Origin: Kofleriaceae bacterium
GTDB lineage: Bacteria; Myxococcota_A; Polyangia; Haliangiales; Haliangiaceae
Length of the DNA: 64,000 nt
Direction: 5' to 3'
Assembly (NCBI GenBank): GCA_018057825.1
Contig: JAGPCY010000032.1
Span: 48,599 to 112,598 of the forward strand
The notes below the pieces were generated by a model. That model did not search any database. It had not been told where the DNA came from and saw only the letters and a program-made list of their open reading frames with translations. Of this stretch, positions 12,161 to 20,656 are shown piece after piece; the stretch's first letter is position 1; every line of letters begins with the position of its first letter. The translations under genes were made by a program, and so were the position numbers.

Positions 12161-12544
12161 CTACGACGCGGCGCGCGGCGCGGCCAGGAGCTGGTCCCAC
12201 TCGCCCGACGCCAGGAGCTTCTCGAGATCCTGAAAGCCGCCGATGAGGACGCCCTTCACGAAGATCATCGGGAAGGTCGGCCAGCCGGTCCACAGCTTGA
12301 GTGCGTTGCGGCGCCGCCAGGTGTTCAGGTAGCTGCCGTACTCGAGGTAGTGAAATGGCGTGCCCTTGGCGGTCAGGGCCTTGCGCGCTTTGCGCGGGAA
12401 CGGGTTCTGCTTCATGCCGATCACGACGACGTCGTGGGCGGCGATCGCGGCCTCGACCTCGGCGATGAGATCCTGGTGGTGGCTGGCGACGGTGTCGCGG
12501 ATCGCGGGATGGAGGCGGGACTCGGGGAGCACGGCGCGCGGCAT
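12161..12544 (-). CDS. Glutaredoxin-fold protein lacking the catalytic cysteines
   Basis: 127 residues. The C-terminal half has the glutathione-site signature WPTFPMIFVKGVLIGGFQDL (cis-Pro loop and GG) typical of glutaredoxins. At the active-site position, where CPYC or CGFS is expected after VVIGMK, the sequence reads QNPFPRKAR (residues 46-54), so both cysteine positions are Asn47 and Pro50. There is no cysteine in the protein. It should be redox-inactive but could bind glutathione or act as a scaffold (inference). The N-terminal ~35 residues form a helical extension. It begins just downstream of hexamer tract 3. Confidence 0.8.
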   Translation of the reverse strand: MPRAVLPESRLHPAIRDTVASHHQDLIAEVEAAIAAHDVVVIGMKQNPFPRKARKALTAKGTPFHYLEYGSYLNTWRRRNALKLWTGWPTFPMIFVKGVLIGGFQDLEKLLASGEWDQLLAAPRAAS

Positions 12545-12549
12545 GCCGC

Positions 12550-12555
12550 ACTGTA
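12550..12555 (-). promoter_or_regulatory. -10-like hexamer TACAGT
   Basis: On the minus strand TACAGT ends 5 nt before the ATG of the glutaredoxin-fold gene, between that start and hexamer tract 3. Position fits the leaderless pattern; no -35 element seen. Confidence 0.35.
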
Positions 12556-12596
12556 GCGGCGTATGGGCCCGGCGCCAGAGCCGGAGGGGGGGACCG

Positions 12597-12779
<183 letters not shown>

Positions 12780-12803
12780 TAGCTCGTCGCAGGGGTGGGC
12801 TCG

Positions 12804-13673
12804 CTACAGGGTCGCGTCGAGCCACAGCGGCAGGTGGTCCGAGATCCGGACGGTCTGCGCGACCGCCGAGGCGCCCGGGCGGATCCCGCGGGTGTAGATC
12901 GCGTCGAGGCGCATGTTGAGCCACTGGCTGGTCGGCGCGCTGTCGGCGACCGGCGTGTCGAGCCCGGCGGCACGAACCGCGCGCTCGAGGCGATCGTCTT
13001 GCACGCCGGCCGGCACCGGGATCAGGTGGCCGAGCCAGACGAAGGGGCTGGTGTTCATGTCGCCGCCGATGATGACGGCGCCGTCCCAAGCCGCGGCCGC
13101 GTCGAGGACCGGCCGGAGCTGACCGATGCGCGCGGCCGGGTTGATGCGGTTGTCGAGGTGAGTGGCGAACAGCCGGACCGGACCGGCGGCGCCGTCGAGG
13201 GTCGCGGCGAGGGCGACCCGGCGCGCCGAGTTGACGACCGTGCCGTGGTACGGGAGCTCGAGGACCAGGACGTCGCGCAGCGGGTGGCGGCTCAGGATCG
13301 CCACGCCCGAGGTGCCGCCGTCCTGCTGGTGGCCCGGGGCGTAGACCGAGGCCAGCCCGAGGCGCTGCCCGGCCTCGCAGGCCGCGCTGCACTCGCCGCG
13401 CGCCGGCACCTCCTGGAGCAGGATCACGTCGGCGGTGGCCAGGTCCGGGTGCCCGGCCAGGGCCTCGGCCAGCGCAGCGCCGCCCCGGCCGTGGATGTTG
13501 AACGTGACGACTCGCAGCGCGGTCGGGGCCGGCGCGGTCGCCGTCGGCGTCAGGCGCAGTTCGGGGCGCGGGTCGCGAGGTGGGGCGCGGTTGACGGCGG
13601 CGCAGCCGGCGACGGTGACGAAGCCGAGGGCGACGAGGGCGCGCCGCGAGGAGAGGGTGGTGGGCGAGGGCAC
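12804..13673 (-). CDS. Lipoprotein with endonuclease/exonuclease/phosphatase (EEP) domain
   Basis: The GTG start gives a 289-residue protein with signal sequence SSRRALVALGFVTVAGC, lipobox VAGC. The EEP fold follows: LRVVTFNIHGRGG (first metal region), ILLQEVP (Glu ligand), GGTSGVAILS, THLDNR, GGDMNTSP (Asp/Asn catalytic pair) and SDHLPLWLDATL (terminal Asp-His). All catalytic motifs of the DNase I/sphingomyelinase-like superfamily are present. As an exported lipoprotein it probably acts on extracytoplasmic nucleic acid, lipid or phosphoester substrates. A longer upstream reading adds Arg-rich sequence and lacks a leader, so was rejected. Confidence 0.85.
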   Translation of the reverse strand: MPSPTTLSSRRALVALGFVTVAGCAAVNRAPPRDPRPELRLTPTATAPAPTALRVVTFNIHGRGGAALAEALAGHPDLATADVILLQEVPARGECSAACEAGQRLGLASVYAPGHQQDGGTSGVAILSRHPLRDVLVLELPYHGTVVNSARRVALAATLDGAAGPVRLFATHLDNRINPAARIGQLRPVLDAAAAWDGAVIIGGDMNTSPFVWLGHLIPVPAGVQDDRLERAVRAAGLDTPVADSAPTSQWLNMRLDAIYTRGIRPGASAVAQTVRISDHLPLWLDATL

Positions 13674-13786
13674 CGCCGGCGTCGGAGCAAGACCGCGGCC
13701 AGCCCGCGGCCTGCGTCCGCGCCGCCTCTGGCCGCGCCGGTGGTGGATCTTCCACGTCGGCGCCGTTCGCCCGGGCGAGGTTCGAC

Positions 13787-13792
13787 TACCAT
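13787..13792 (+). promoter_or_regulatory. -10-like hexamer TACCAT, 8 nt before start codon
   Basis: TACCAT (TANNNT) precedes the ATG of the SnoaL-like gene by 8 nt. No Shine-Dalgarno sequence lies between it and the start. Confidence 0.4.
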
Positions 13793-13800
13793 CCGGCGCC

Positions 13801-14265
13801 ATGACCCACCCCAACGCCGCCCTGATCGACCGCTTCTACCAGGCGTTCGGGCGCCGCGACGCCGCGGCGATGGCCGCCTGCTACCACGCCGAGGTCGAGT
13901 TCTCGGACCCGGTCTTCCCGTCGCTGCGCGGCGCCGAGGCCGGCCGGATGTGGGCCATGTTGTGCGCCCGCGGCAAGGACCTCACGATCGAGCACTCCGG
14001 GGTCCTGGCCGACGACACGACCGGGGTCGCCCACTGGGACGCGCGGTACTCGTTCTCGGCGACCGGACGCAAGGTGCTGAACCGGATCGACGCTAGCTTC
14101 CGGTTCCGCGACGGCCTGATCGTCCACCACGTCGATCGCTTCTCGTTTTACCGCTGGTCGCGTCAGGCCCTGGGGCCGGTCGGCTTGCTGCTGGGCTGGA
14201 CCCCCCTCGTGCGCAACAAGGTCCGGGCCCAGGCCGCCAAGGGCCTGGCCGAGTTCCGCGGCTGA
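13801..14265 (+). CDS. SnoaL/NTF2-like family protein
   Basis: 154 residues with the NTF2-like cone-fold pattern: ALIDRFYQAFGRRDAAAMAACYHAEVEFSDP at the start, a central strand pair around GVAHWDARYSF, and the late strand FRFRDGLIVHHVDRFSFYRW. Such proteins act as small polyketide cyclases, hydrolases or ligand-binding proteins; this group (SnoaL_2) is mostly uncharacterised. It follows the divergent EEP gene by 127 bp and precedes an unrelated lipoprotein gene. No catalytic assignment is possible. Confidence 0.85.
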   Translation: MTHPNAALIDRFYQAFGRRDAAAMAACYHAEVEFSDPVFPSLRGAEAGRMWAMLCARGKDLTIEHSGVLADDTTGVAHWDARYSFSATGRKVLNRIDASFRFRDGLIVHHVDRFSFYRWSRQALGPVGLLLGWTPLVRNKVRAQAAKGLAEFRG

Positions 14266-14315
14266 CCGGCGACGACCCCGGCGGCGGTTGCCCGCGCGCC
14301 GCGGCTCGGCCGTGA

Positions 14316-14321
14316 TACCCT
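14316..14321 (+). promoter_or_regulatory. -10-like hexamer TACCCT, 8 nt before start codon
   Basis: TACCCT, within GATACCCT, precedes the ATG at 14330 by 8 nt, matching the leaderless pattern. Confidence 0.4.
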
Positions 14322-14329
14322 CTCGCTCC

Positions 14330-15139
14330 ATGCGTCGTACCCCGATCTTGACCGCGATGCTCTGGACCGCGACCGCTGGTGCATGCGGAGATGAGAACCC
14401 GGCGATCATCGACGCCACGATCGCGGACGGGCCGGCCTTCGACGCCGCGGTCGACGCGCCGACGGTCAACTTGACCTACCCGACGACCCTGGCGCTCGGC
14501 GCCGAGTGCGGCGGCGCGACGACGTCGGCCGACTTCATGATCGAGAACGCCGGCTCCACGGCGGTCACCGTCACGACCCTCGCCGCCACCGCCGGGTTCA
14601 CCGTGGTCGCCAGCCTGCCGATGACCCTCGCCGCTGGCCAGTCGGTGGCGGTGACCGTGACGCCGCCGGCCGCGGTGATCGGTACCGATCGCGGCGGCAC
14701 GACCGTGACCGGCACGTTGACCGTGACCACCGCCGAGGCCGGCGCGCTGGCCACGACGGTGGCGTTGACCAGCACGATCACCGGCGCCAACCTCGAGCTG
14801 GTCGATGGCGGCGGCGCCGCGATCTCGACCCTGACCATGGGCGGTACGAGCGTGTGCCCGGCCCCCGGCTTCGTCGGCATCCGCAACAGCGGCAACGCCC
14901 CGGCGACGATCGGCGTCAGCGTCACCAGCTCGAGCCCGTTCACCTTCGGCTCCTTCGCCAGCGACGTCGTGATGCCGGGCGGCACGATCGATCACCAGCT
15001 CTCGGTGTTCACCTTCGGCCCGTGCGAGGGCACCGGTACCGTCGAGTACTCCGCCTCGGGGTCGGTGTGCACGACCACCCCGGCGGTGCTCAACGTCAGC
15101 TACTCGATCGTCGGCTCGTCGTCCTGCTTCTGCAGCTAG
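14330..15139 (+). CDS. Lipoprotein with choice-of-anchor-D/ASH-like beta domains
   Basis: 269 residues. Leader MRRTPILTAMLWTATAGAC ends in lipobox AGAC, followed by an Asp/Ala-rich linker. Two immunoglobulin-like repeats follow: FMIENAGSTAVTVTTLAAT (about 65) and FVGIRNSGNAPATIGVSV (about 180), the typical opening of choice-of-anchor-D or ASH-type domains, in which an N/SxG turn is followed by hydrophobic strands. Several cysteines (including CGG, CPAPG and terminal CFCS) suggest disulfides. Probably a surface-displayed binding or structural protein; no enzyme motif. Confidence 0.75.
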   Translation: MRRTPILTAMLWTATAGACGDENPAIIDATIADGPAFDAAVDAPTVNLTYPTTLALGAECGGATTSADFMIENAGSTAVTVTTLAATAGFTVVASLPMTLAAGQSVAVTVTPPAAVIGTDRGGTTVTGTLTVTTAEAGALATTVALTSTITGANLELVDGGGAAISTLTMGGTSVCPAPGFVGIRNSGNAPATIGVSVTSSSPFTFGSFASDVVMPGGTIDHQLSVFTFGPCEGTGTVEYSASGSVCTTTPAVLNVSYSIVGSSSCFCS

Positions 15140-15145
15140 CGCGCG

Positions 15146-15904
15146 ATGACCCGCGTCGTCGTCCTCTGCCCGTTTCTCACCCACATCGAGCCGCTGTGCG
15201 AGCGCGGCCTGCGCGCCGCCGAGACCGCCGGCTTCGAGGTCCGGCGCTACGCCGCGACCGCCGCGGTCGATCGGACCCGCGCCGACGCCGCGACCGCTGC
15301 GCTGGCCGACGGCGCCGACGCGCTGGTGTGGGTCGACAGCGACGTCGCGTTCACCGTCGACGAGCTGCGCGCGCTGTGCGGTCACGGCGCGCCGCTCATC
15401 GGCGGCCTCTACCCCAAGAAGGGCGTGCGCGACTTCGCGGCGCACTTCCTGCCCGAGACCCGCGAGTTCGGGGTCGGCGACGCCGGCTCGGTGTTCGAGG
15501 TCCGCTACCTGGGCGCGGGCTTTCTCCACGTCGCCCGCGCGGTGTTCGACGACGTCCGCCGCCACTTCGGGCTGCCGGTGTGCAACACCCGCTTCGGCGC
15601 CGCGACGGTGCCGTACTTCTTGCCGATGGTCGTGCCCGATCGCGATGGGCCGCCGGGGAGCTACTGGTATCTCGGCGAGGACTACGCCTTCTGCGAGCGC
15701 GCGCGCCAGGCCGGGCATCGGGTCCTGGTCGACAGCACGTTGCGCCTGGGTCACGTCGGCAGCTACGCCTACGGCTGGGAAGACGCCGGCACCGCGGTGC
15801 CCCGCGTGACCGGCGCGCGGTTTCGACTGGGCGGTGACGGCGCGACCGTCCTGCCGGCCGGGTCGCCAGCGGCGCCGCTTGTGTCGCCGGTCGGCACCGA
15901 GTAG
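15146..15904 (+). CDS. Putative GT-A-like glycosyltransferase (hypothetical)
   Basis: 252 residues. A Rossmann-like start (VVVLCPFLTHIEPLCERGL) is followed by ALVWVDSDVAFTVDELRAL, where DSD resembles the DXD metal/nucleotide-sugar motif of GT-A enzymes, and later by YLGAGFLHVAR and SYWYLGEDYAFCERAR, which resemble acceptor-site ED motifs. No close family recognised; Anp1-like or GT2-like transferase is the best guess. Starts 6 bp after the upstream lipoprotein gene, so co-transcription is likely. The C-terminal 30 residues are disordered. Confidence 0.6.
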   Translation: MTRVVVLCPFLTHIEPLCERGLRAAETAGFEVRRYAATAAVDRTRADAATAALADGADALVWVDSDVAFTVDELRALCGHGAPLIGGLYPKKGVRDFAAHFLPETREFGVGDAGSVFEVRYLGAGFLHVARAVFDDVRRHFGLPVCNTRFGAATVPYFLPMVVPDRDGPPGSYWYLGEDYAFCERARQAGHRVLVDSTLRLGHVGSYAYGWEDAGTAVPRVTGARFRLGGDGATVLPAGSPAAPLVSPVGTE

Positions 15905-15946
15905 CGTCGCGGCGGCGGCGACGTGCCGCCTTTTCGGGGGAACGCC

Positions 15947-16624
15947 ATGGATGACGATTTCGGTTCGCCGTTTGGTCTGATGGGCCTCATGAGCATGTTC
16001 GCGTCGGTGGTCGCGATGCTCCTGTTCGTGGTGCTGTGGGGCGGCGTCATCGCCTATGTGCTGGCGCGCTGGCGCCAGAACCGCGCGCCGGTCGAAGACC
16101 CGCAGTTCGGTCTGAAGTTCGCGCTGCACCTGTTCCGGGTGCTCGGCTTTCACGCCCTGCTCCTGGGCGCGTTTCTCCTGGTCTACGCCGTGCTGCTCAA
16201 GGGCAACAGCGACGAGCGCTCGCCGGTGTGGCGGTCCGCGTTCGGGTTGCTCGTCCCCGGCGGCATCCTGTTTGGCACCCACACGCTCTTGCTGTCGTCG
16301 GTGACCAACCAGGCGGCCTTCCCCTTGATCGGGCGGATGTTCGCCGGGCTGTCGCTCATCATGAGCGGCCTGGTCGGCTCGATCGCGATGATCGTCGCGT
16401 GCCAGATGCTCTTCGCGAAGGGCTCGAGCGGCGACGCCGGCCGGGCGGTGTGGTCGGCGGTGCTGGTGTACCTGTCGGCCTGGGGCGTCCAGGGCGTGAT
16501 GTTCGTGTCGCGCCACGCCCCGCCCGACGGCGCGGCGCCGCCGCAGGCCGGCGGAATGGTCGCGGGGCCGCCCGTCGCGCCCGCGCCCGCGGTGCCTGAG
16601 CCGATGCGCCAGCCGCTGTCGTGA
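15947..16624 (+). CDS. Polytopic membrane protein of unknown function
   Basis: 225 residues with about five predicted membrane helices: residues ~12-40, 58-85, 100-122, 130-160 and 170-190. Loops are short, and a Pro/Ala-rich cytoplasmic tail of about 35 residues ends the protein. No motif recognised. It follows the GT-like gene by 42 bp. Its stop codon is followed by the TTCTGCACCCGG spacer and hexamer tract 4. Confidence 0.7.
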   Translation: MDDDFGSPFGLMGLMSMFASVVAMLLFVVLWGGVIAYVLARWRQNRAPVEDPQFGLKFALHLFRVLGFHALLLGAFLLVYAVLLKGNSDERSPVWRSAFGLLVPGGILFGTHTLLLSSVTNQAAFPLIGRMFAGLSLIMSGLVGSIAMIVACQMLFAKGSSGDAGRAVWSAVLVYLSAWGVQGVMFVSRHAPPDGAAPPQAGGMVAGPPVAPAPAVPEPMRQPLS

Positions 16625-16669
16625 TTTTCTGCACCCGGTGCGTGGTGCGCGGAGACAGTGGTCTCTAAC

Positions 16670-16819
16670 TCGGACTCGGTCTCGGACTCGGTCTCGGACT
16701 CGGCCTCGGACTCGGTCTCGGACTCGGACTCGGTCTCGGACTCGGACTCGGCCTCGGTCTCGGCCTCGGACTCGGACTCGGGTTCGGGTTCGGGTTCGGG
16801 TTCGGACTCGGGTTCGGTC
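16670..16819 (-). repeat. Hexamer tract 4 (GAGNCC on - strand)
   Basis: About 25 hexamers, read on the plus strand as CTCGGT, CTCGGA and CTCGGC, with a TTCGGG run at the right. It lies between convergent genes and runs directly into the stop codon of the P-loop ATPase gene. Confidence 0.9.
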
Positions 16820-17893
16820 TCAGCTCGCCACGAGGGCGTCGATGGCGGCGCCGAGGGGGGCTGCGAGGGGATGGGCGGCGATGCGGGCGCGGAGCTCGGC
16901 GGCGCGCTCGGCGCGCTGCTGAAGGGGGACGGGGGCGAGGCGCGGGCCGTCGAGGATGGGGGCGACGAGGCGGACGGCGGCGTCGAGGGCGGCGCGCCGC
17001 AGGTCGGCGTCGGACAGGAGGGGCAGGGCGGCGGCGAGGGTGTTGACGAGGCGCTTGCCGTCGCGCGGGGTCTCGCACAGCGCCAGGCCGAGGCCGGTGG
17101 TGGCGTCGGGATCGAGGAGCGGCAGGATGGGATCGATGGTGCGCCCGAGGCGCTCGGCGGCGCGGGCGAGGCCGCCAGCGACCAGGCGAGCGAGCAGCAC
17201 GCGATCGACGGCGGGGACGGCCAGCTCGACGTGGATCAGGCGCGCGAGGGCGGCCGGGTCGAGGGCCCGGCTGGCCAGGGCCCGGCGGTCGTAGGCGACG
17301 ATGAATCCGAGGTACGGGATCTGGGCGAAGACCCGGAGCGCGCCGACAGCCGCCGCCAGCTCGCGATCGACCAGGCGATCGAGGTGATCGATGACGATCA
17401 CCACGCGCTTGCCGAGCTGCTGGGCGTTCTCGACCAGCTCGGCCCGGGCCGAGGCCGCTGAGCGCTGGACCGCCCCCGCGACGTCGACCTTGACGCCGGC
17501 CAGGCGCACCGCGGTCGACACCACCTCGCCGTAGCGGGCCAGGGCGTCGCGCGCGGCGTCGGCGGCCTCGACGACGCCGCCCGACTTGAAGACCTCGTGG
17601 ACCGTCGCGGTCATGGCCGCGAGCGTGGCGTCGGCGGTGCCGTGGTCGCCGGCGTCGATCGCCACGGTCGCGACCTCCGGGCGCTCGGCCAGGAGCAGCC
17701 CGGCTAGGTGGAGGACGCTGGTCTTGCCGATGCCGGCGGTGCCGACCAGGCCGATGACCCGCGGCGTCGCCGCCGGGGACGCGCAGGCCAGCTCGACCAG
17801 GCGCTCGGCCAACGGCGCGTGGCCCAGGAGGTCGTCGGCCGGGCCCGCGATCGGGACGTCGGGCAGAAGCTCGATGCCGGGATCGATGGGCAT
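16820..17893 (-). CDS. P-loop ATPase of KAP/STAND-like type
   Basis: 357 residues. Walker A is GTAGIGKTS (51-59) and Walker B is VVIVIDHLDRL (163-173), with the Asp-His-Leu-Asp pattern of KAP-family NTPases. FIVAYDRRAL downstream resembles the KAP sensor segment (normally F-x-x-x-Y-D-R). Typical KAP proteins have membrane helices inserted between the Walkers; none is obvious here. The first ~25 residues precede the conserved HAPLAERLVEL segment of AAA-type loaders. Role unknown. Divergent from the nicotinamidase gene. Confidence 0.75.
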   Translation of the reverse strand: MPIDPGIELLPDVPIAGPADDLLGHAPLAERLVELACASPAATPRVIGLVGTAGIGKTSVLHLAGLLLAERPEVATVAIDAGDHGTADATLAAMTATVHEVFKSGGVVEAADAARDALARYGEVVSTAVRLAGVKVDVAGAVQRSAASARAELVENAQQLGKRVVIVIDHLDRLVDRELAAAVGALRVFAQIPYLGFIVAYDRRALASRALDPAALARLIHVELAVPAVDRVLLARLVAGGLARAAERLGRTIDPILPLLDPDATTGLGLALCETPRDGKRLVNTLAAALPLLSDADLRRAALDAAVRLVAPILDGPRLAPVPLQQRAERAAELRARIAAHPLAAPLGAAIDALVAS

Positions 17894-17899
17894 GGGCCG

Positions 17900-17905
17900 A
17901 CGATA
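17900..17905 (-). promoter_or_regulatory. -10-like hexamer TATCGT for P-loop ATPase
   Basis: On the minus strand TATCGT (TANNNT) ends 6 nt before the ATG. Consistent with the leaderless pattern. Confidence 0.4.
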
Positions 17906-18029
17906 CCGGGCGGGCGGCGGTCGCGACAGTCCGCGCGGCGCGGCGGTCGGGCGCCGATGCGCGTCACGTCACCGCTGGCGACGCCGCCGCCGGCGCAACG
18001 CGACGACGGCGCAACGCGCGATCGGGGCA

Positions 18030-18048
18030 CCGGCGGAGGCTCCGCCGG
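18030..18048. repeat. Near-perfect palindrome in divergent gap
   Basis: CCGGCGGAG and CTCCGCCGG are 9-bp arms around a single base, midway between the P-loop ATPase and nicotinamidase starts. It could be an operator or an interspersed palindromic unit. The rest of the 210-bp gap is GC-rich with no gene. Confidence 0.45.
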
Positions 18049-18089
18049 CGCTACCGGCTACGCCGGCCCACCAGGCCGAGGCCTCGCGC

Positions 18090-18095
18090 TACGCT
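18090..18095 (+). promoter_or_regulatory. -10-like hexamer TACGCT for pncA
   Basis: TACGCT ends 8 nt before the nicotinamidase ATG, and is the same hexamer as upstream of the CoA-binding protein gene. Confidence 0.4.
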
Positions 18096-18103
18096 CCCTC
18101 CCC

Positions 18104-18727
18104 ATGGTTCGCCGCGCCCTGATCTGGGTCGATCTGCAGTACGACTTCTGCCCCGGCGGCGCCCTGGCGGTGCCCGACGGAGACGCGACGATCGCCGTGG
18201 CCAACCGGCTCGCCGCTCAGCTCGACTGCGTGGTCGCGACCCAGGACTTGCACCCGCCGGACCACGGCAGCTTCGCCGTCAATCACCCCGGGACCGCGCC
18301 ATACCAGACCATCGACCTCCACGGCCTGCCGCAGGTCTTGTGGCCGGCCCACTGCGTGCGCGGCACCCGCGGCGCGGCGCTGCACGACGGCCTGGCGCGC
18401 CATCGCCTGGCCGCGGTCTTCGCCAAGGGCACCGATCCGACGATCGATAGCTACAGCGGCCTGTGGGACAACGGCCGGCGCAAGGCCACCGGGATGGGAG
18501 CCTGGCTCGCGGCCCGCGGCGTGACCGAGCTGGTCGTCCTGGGGCTGGCCACCGACTACTGCGTCAAGGCCACGGCCCTCGACGCGCGCGCCGACGGCTT
18601 CGCGGTGACCCTGGTGGCCGACGGCTGTCGGGCGGTCGACCTGGCGCCGGGCGACGGCGACCGGGCGATCGAGGCGATGCGCGCGGCCGGGGTGGCGGTG
18701 ACGACCAGTGCGGCCTTCTTGGGGTGA
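18104..18727 (+). CDS. pncA: Nicotinamidase (isochorismatase-like hydrolase)
   Basis: 207 residues, full length. The cysteine-hydrolase triad is visible: D10 in IWVDLQYDF, K108 in FAKGTDP and C153 in ATDYCVKATA. The metal-binding segment TQDLHPPDHGSF carries the Asp-x-His and His ligands that distinguish nicotinamidases from other isochorismatases, and YSGLWDNGRR resembles the PncA substrate loop. It converts nicotinamide to nicotinic acid in NAD salvage. Apparently a single-gene transcript followed by hexamer tract 5. Confidence 0.92.
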   Translation: MVRRALIWVDLQYDFCPGGALAVPDGDATIAVANRLAAQLDCVVATQDLHPPDHGSFAVNHPGTAPYQTIDLHGLPQVLWPAHCVRGTRGAALHDGLARHRLAAVFAKGTDPTIDSYSGLWDNGRRKATGMGAWLAARGVTELVVLGLATDYCVKATALDARADGFAVTLVADGCRAVDLAPGDGDRAIEAMRAAGVAVTTSAAFLG

Positions 18728-18750
18728 GGTCGACATCGACGGCGGACGAG

Positions 18751-18919
18751 GGGGAGGCCGAGGCCGAGACGGAGGCGGAGACGGAGACCGAGGCCGAGAC
18801 GGAGACCGAGGCCGCGGCGGAGACCGAGACCGAGGCCGAGACCGAGACCGAGGCCGAGACGGAGACCGAGACCGAGGCGGAGACCGAGACCGAGGCCGAG
18901 ACCGAGACCGAGACCGAGG
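18751..18919 (+). repeat. Hexamer tract 5 (GAGNCC on + strand)
   Basis: About 28 hexamers, GAGACC and GAGGCC with GAGACGGAG interruptions. It lies between plus-strand pncA and the ECF sigma gene. The 90 bp after it (to the sigma start) contain no recognised element. Confidence 0.9.
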
Positions 18920-19008
18920 AGCCGCCGAGGTGAAGCGCGCCGGCAATGTGGGTTAACGCTGGCGGCGACGCGGCCGTCTTTCGCTCATGAGGCCGCCGAG
19001 ATCATGTC

Positions 19009-19578
19009 GTGCCGACGCTTGAGGTGGCGGCCGGTCCGGCGCATGGTCGGGCGGTGGTGGCAGCCGCGACCGACGCCAGCGTCGCCGAGCTGGTGGTGGC
19101 CGCGCAGGGCGGACACCGCGGGGCCTTCGCGACGCTCTACGAGCGCTTCCATCGCGCGGTCCATGCGGTGGCCCTGGCTCGGGTCGGCCCGTCCGACGCC
19201 GGCGATGTGGTCCAGGACGTCTTCGCGCGGGCCTGGCGCAAGCTCGGCGACGTCCGCGATCCGGCGGCCTTCCCCGGGTGGCTCATGACGATGGCCCGCC
19301 ACCGCGCGATCGATCGCGCCCGGGCCCGCGGCCCGGTGATCGAGGCCGGCCCCGACCGCGGCGCGCCGCCGCCGCCGACCGCCGAGGCCGCGGCCGCCCT
19401 GGCCGCGATCCGGGCCTTGCCCGAGGCCTACCGCGAGACCTTGCTCATGCGCCTCGTCGAGGGCCTGACCGGTCCGGAGATCGCCCTGCGCACCGGCCTG
19501 ACACCCGACTCGGTCCGGGTAAACTTGCACCGAGGCATGAAGCTCCTGCGCGAGCGCCTCGACGGAGGAACGCCATGA
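19009..19578 (+). CDS. ECF-type RNA polymerase sigma factor
   Basis: 189 residues from a GTG start. Region 2 spans about 25-95: FATLYERFHRAVHAVAL, GDVVQDVFARAWRKL (the conserved sigma70_r2 DxVQxxF element) and FPGWLMTMARHRAIDR. Region 4 spans about 125-180: LPEAYRETLLMRLVEGLTG and the HTH PEIALRTGLTPDSVRVNLHRG. No sigma region 3 is present, as expected for ECF. Its stop overlaps the start of the FecR-like gene (ATGA), so the two should be translationally coupled and the partner is probably its anti-sigma or sensor. The start is uncertain: a GTG about 15 codons further in is possible. Confidence 0.9.
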   Translation: MPTLEVAAGPAHGRAVVAAATDASVAELVVAAQGGHRGAFATLYERFHRAVHAVALARVGPSDAGDVVQDVFARAWRKLGDVRDPAAFPGWLMTMARHRAIDRARARGPVIEAGPDRGAPPPPTAEAAAALAAIRALPEAYRETLLMRLVEGLTGPEIALRTGLTPDSVRVNLHRGMKLLRERLDGGTP

Positions 19579-20609
19579 GCGACGACTATCTGTGGGACCG
19601 GCGGGGCGCCGATCCCGAGGTGGCGCGCCTCGAGGCGTTGCTCGGCGGCCTGGCCCACGACGCGCCCCTGGCCCCGCTGCCCGAGCGGCCGCGGCGGCGC
19701 GCCTGGTGGATCGGCGGCGCAGCGGTGGCGCTCGCGGCCGCGGCGGCGATCGCGCTGGTGGTCACGCGCGGCGCCGGGAGTTCGGCCAACGGTTGTGCCG
19801 GCGGCGCCGGGTTCGCGTTCCGGGCCGACGGCGAGACCCGGTGCCAGGGCGGAGTGGCGGCCCGCGGCGTCTTGCCGGTGGGCGGCTGGCTCGAGACCGC
19901 GCCGGGCGCGACCGCCGCGGTCACGATCGCCGACATCGGCGCGCTCACCCTGGCCGGCGACTCGCGCCTGGGCCTGACCGCGACCGGCAGCGGCGAGCAT
20001 CGCCTGGCCTTGACCCGCGGCACCCTGACCGCCGAGGTGGTGGCGCCGCCGCGGCTGTTCGTGATCGACACGCCGGGCGCGACCGCGGTCGACCTGGGCT
20101 GCGCCTACGAGCTGGCGGTCCTGCCCGACGGACGCACCCGCCTGACTGTGACCGGCGGCGTGGTCGAGCTCGGCGCCCACGGCCGCACCGCCTTCGTCAC
20201 GGTCGGCCACACCGTCACCACCGCGCCGGGGCGTGGGCCGGGGACGCCGGTGGCCTTCGACGCAGCGCCGGCGCTCAAGGCCGCGGTCGAGCGGGTCGAT
20301 CGCGGCGAGGCCGGCGCGTTGGCCGAGGTCGTGGCCGCCGCCGGACCGGGCGACACCCTGACCCTGTGGAACCTCCTGGCCAACGCCGCGCCCGCCGAAC
20401 GCCCGGCGATCTTGGCCACGCTCGACGAGCTGTTCCCACGTCCGGAGTGGATCCTGGCCGACGACGTGGTGGCCGGTCGCCCCGAGGTCATCGCCGCGCT
20501 GCGCGACGTCCTGACCAGCGGGGTATGGCTGGCGCCCGACGCTCTGCCGCCACCGCCGCCGCCGTCCGCGCCGCCGTCCGCGCCGCCGCCCGCCGGGACC
20601 TGGCGCTGA
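19575..20609 (+). CDS. FecR-domain membrane protein (probable anti-sigma/sensor)
   Basis: 344 residues. A short cytoplasmic N-terminus (about 45) is followed by one membrane helix (WWIGGAAVALAAAAAIALVV, 47-66), then an extracytoplasmic FecR domain (about 95-215): LETAPGATAAVTIADIG, LALTRGTLTAEV and FVIDTPGATAVDLGCAYEL. The C-terminal ~100 residues end in a Pro-rich tail. The overlap with the ECF sigma gene supports an anti-sigma role (inference); a full zinc-finger anti-sigma motif is not seen. Good Shine-Dalgarno GGAGG lies upstream of the ATG. Confidence 0.85.
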   Translation: MSDDYLWDRRGADPEVARLEALLGGLAHDAPLAPLPERPRRRAWWIGGAAVALAAAAAIALVVTRGAGSSANGCAGGAGFAFRADGETRCQGGVAARGVLPVGGWLETAPGATAAVTIADIGALTLAGDSRLGLTATGSGEHRLALTRGTLTAEVVAPPRLFVIDTPGATAVDLGCAYELAVLPDGRTRLTVTGGVVELGAHGRTAFVTVGHTVTTAPGRGPGTPVAFDAAPALKAAVERVDRGEAGALAEVVAAAGPGDTLTLWNLLANAAPAERPAILATLDELFPRPEWILADDVVAGRPEVIAALRDVLTSGVWLAPDALPPPPPPSAPPSAPPPAGTWR

Positions 20610-20656
20610 TCGTCCGTGATCGTCTACGCGCGGCGCGCGATCGCCGCCGCCGGGAA

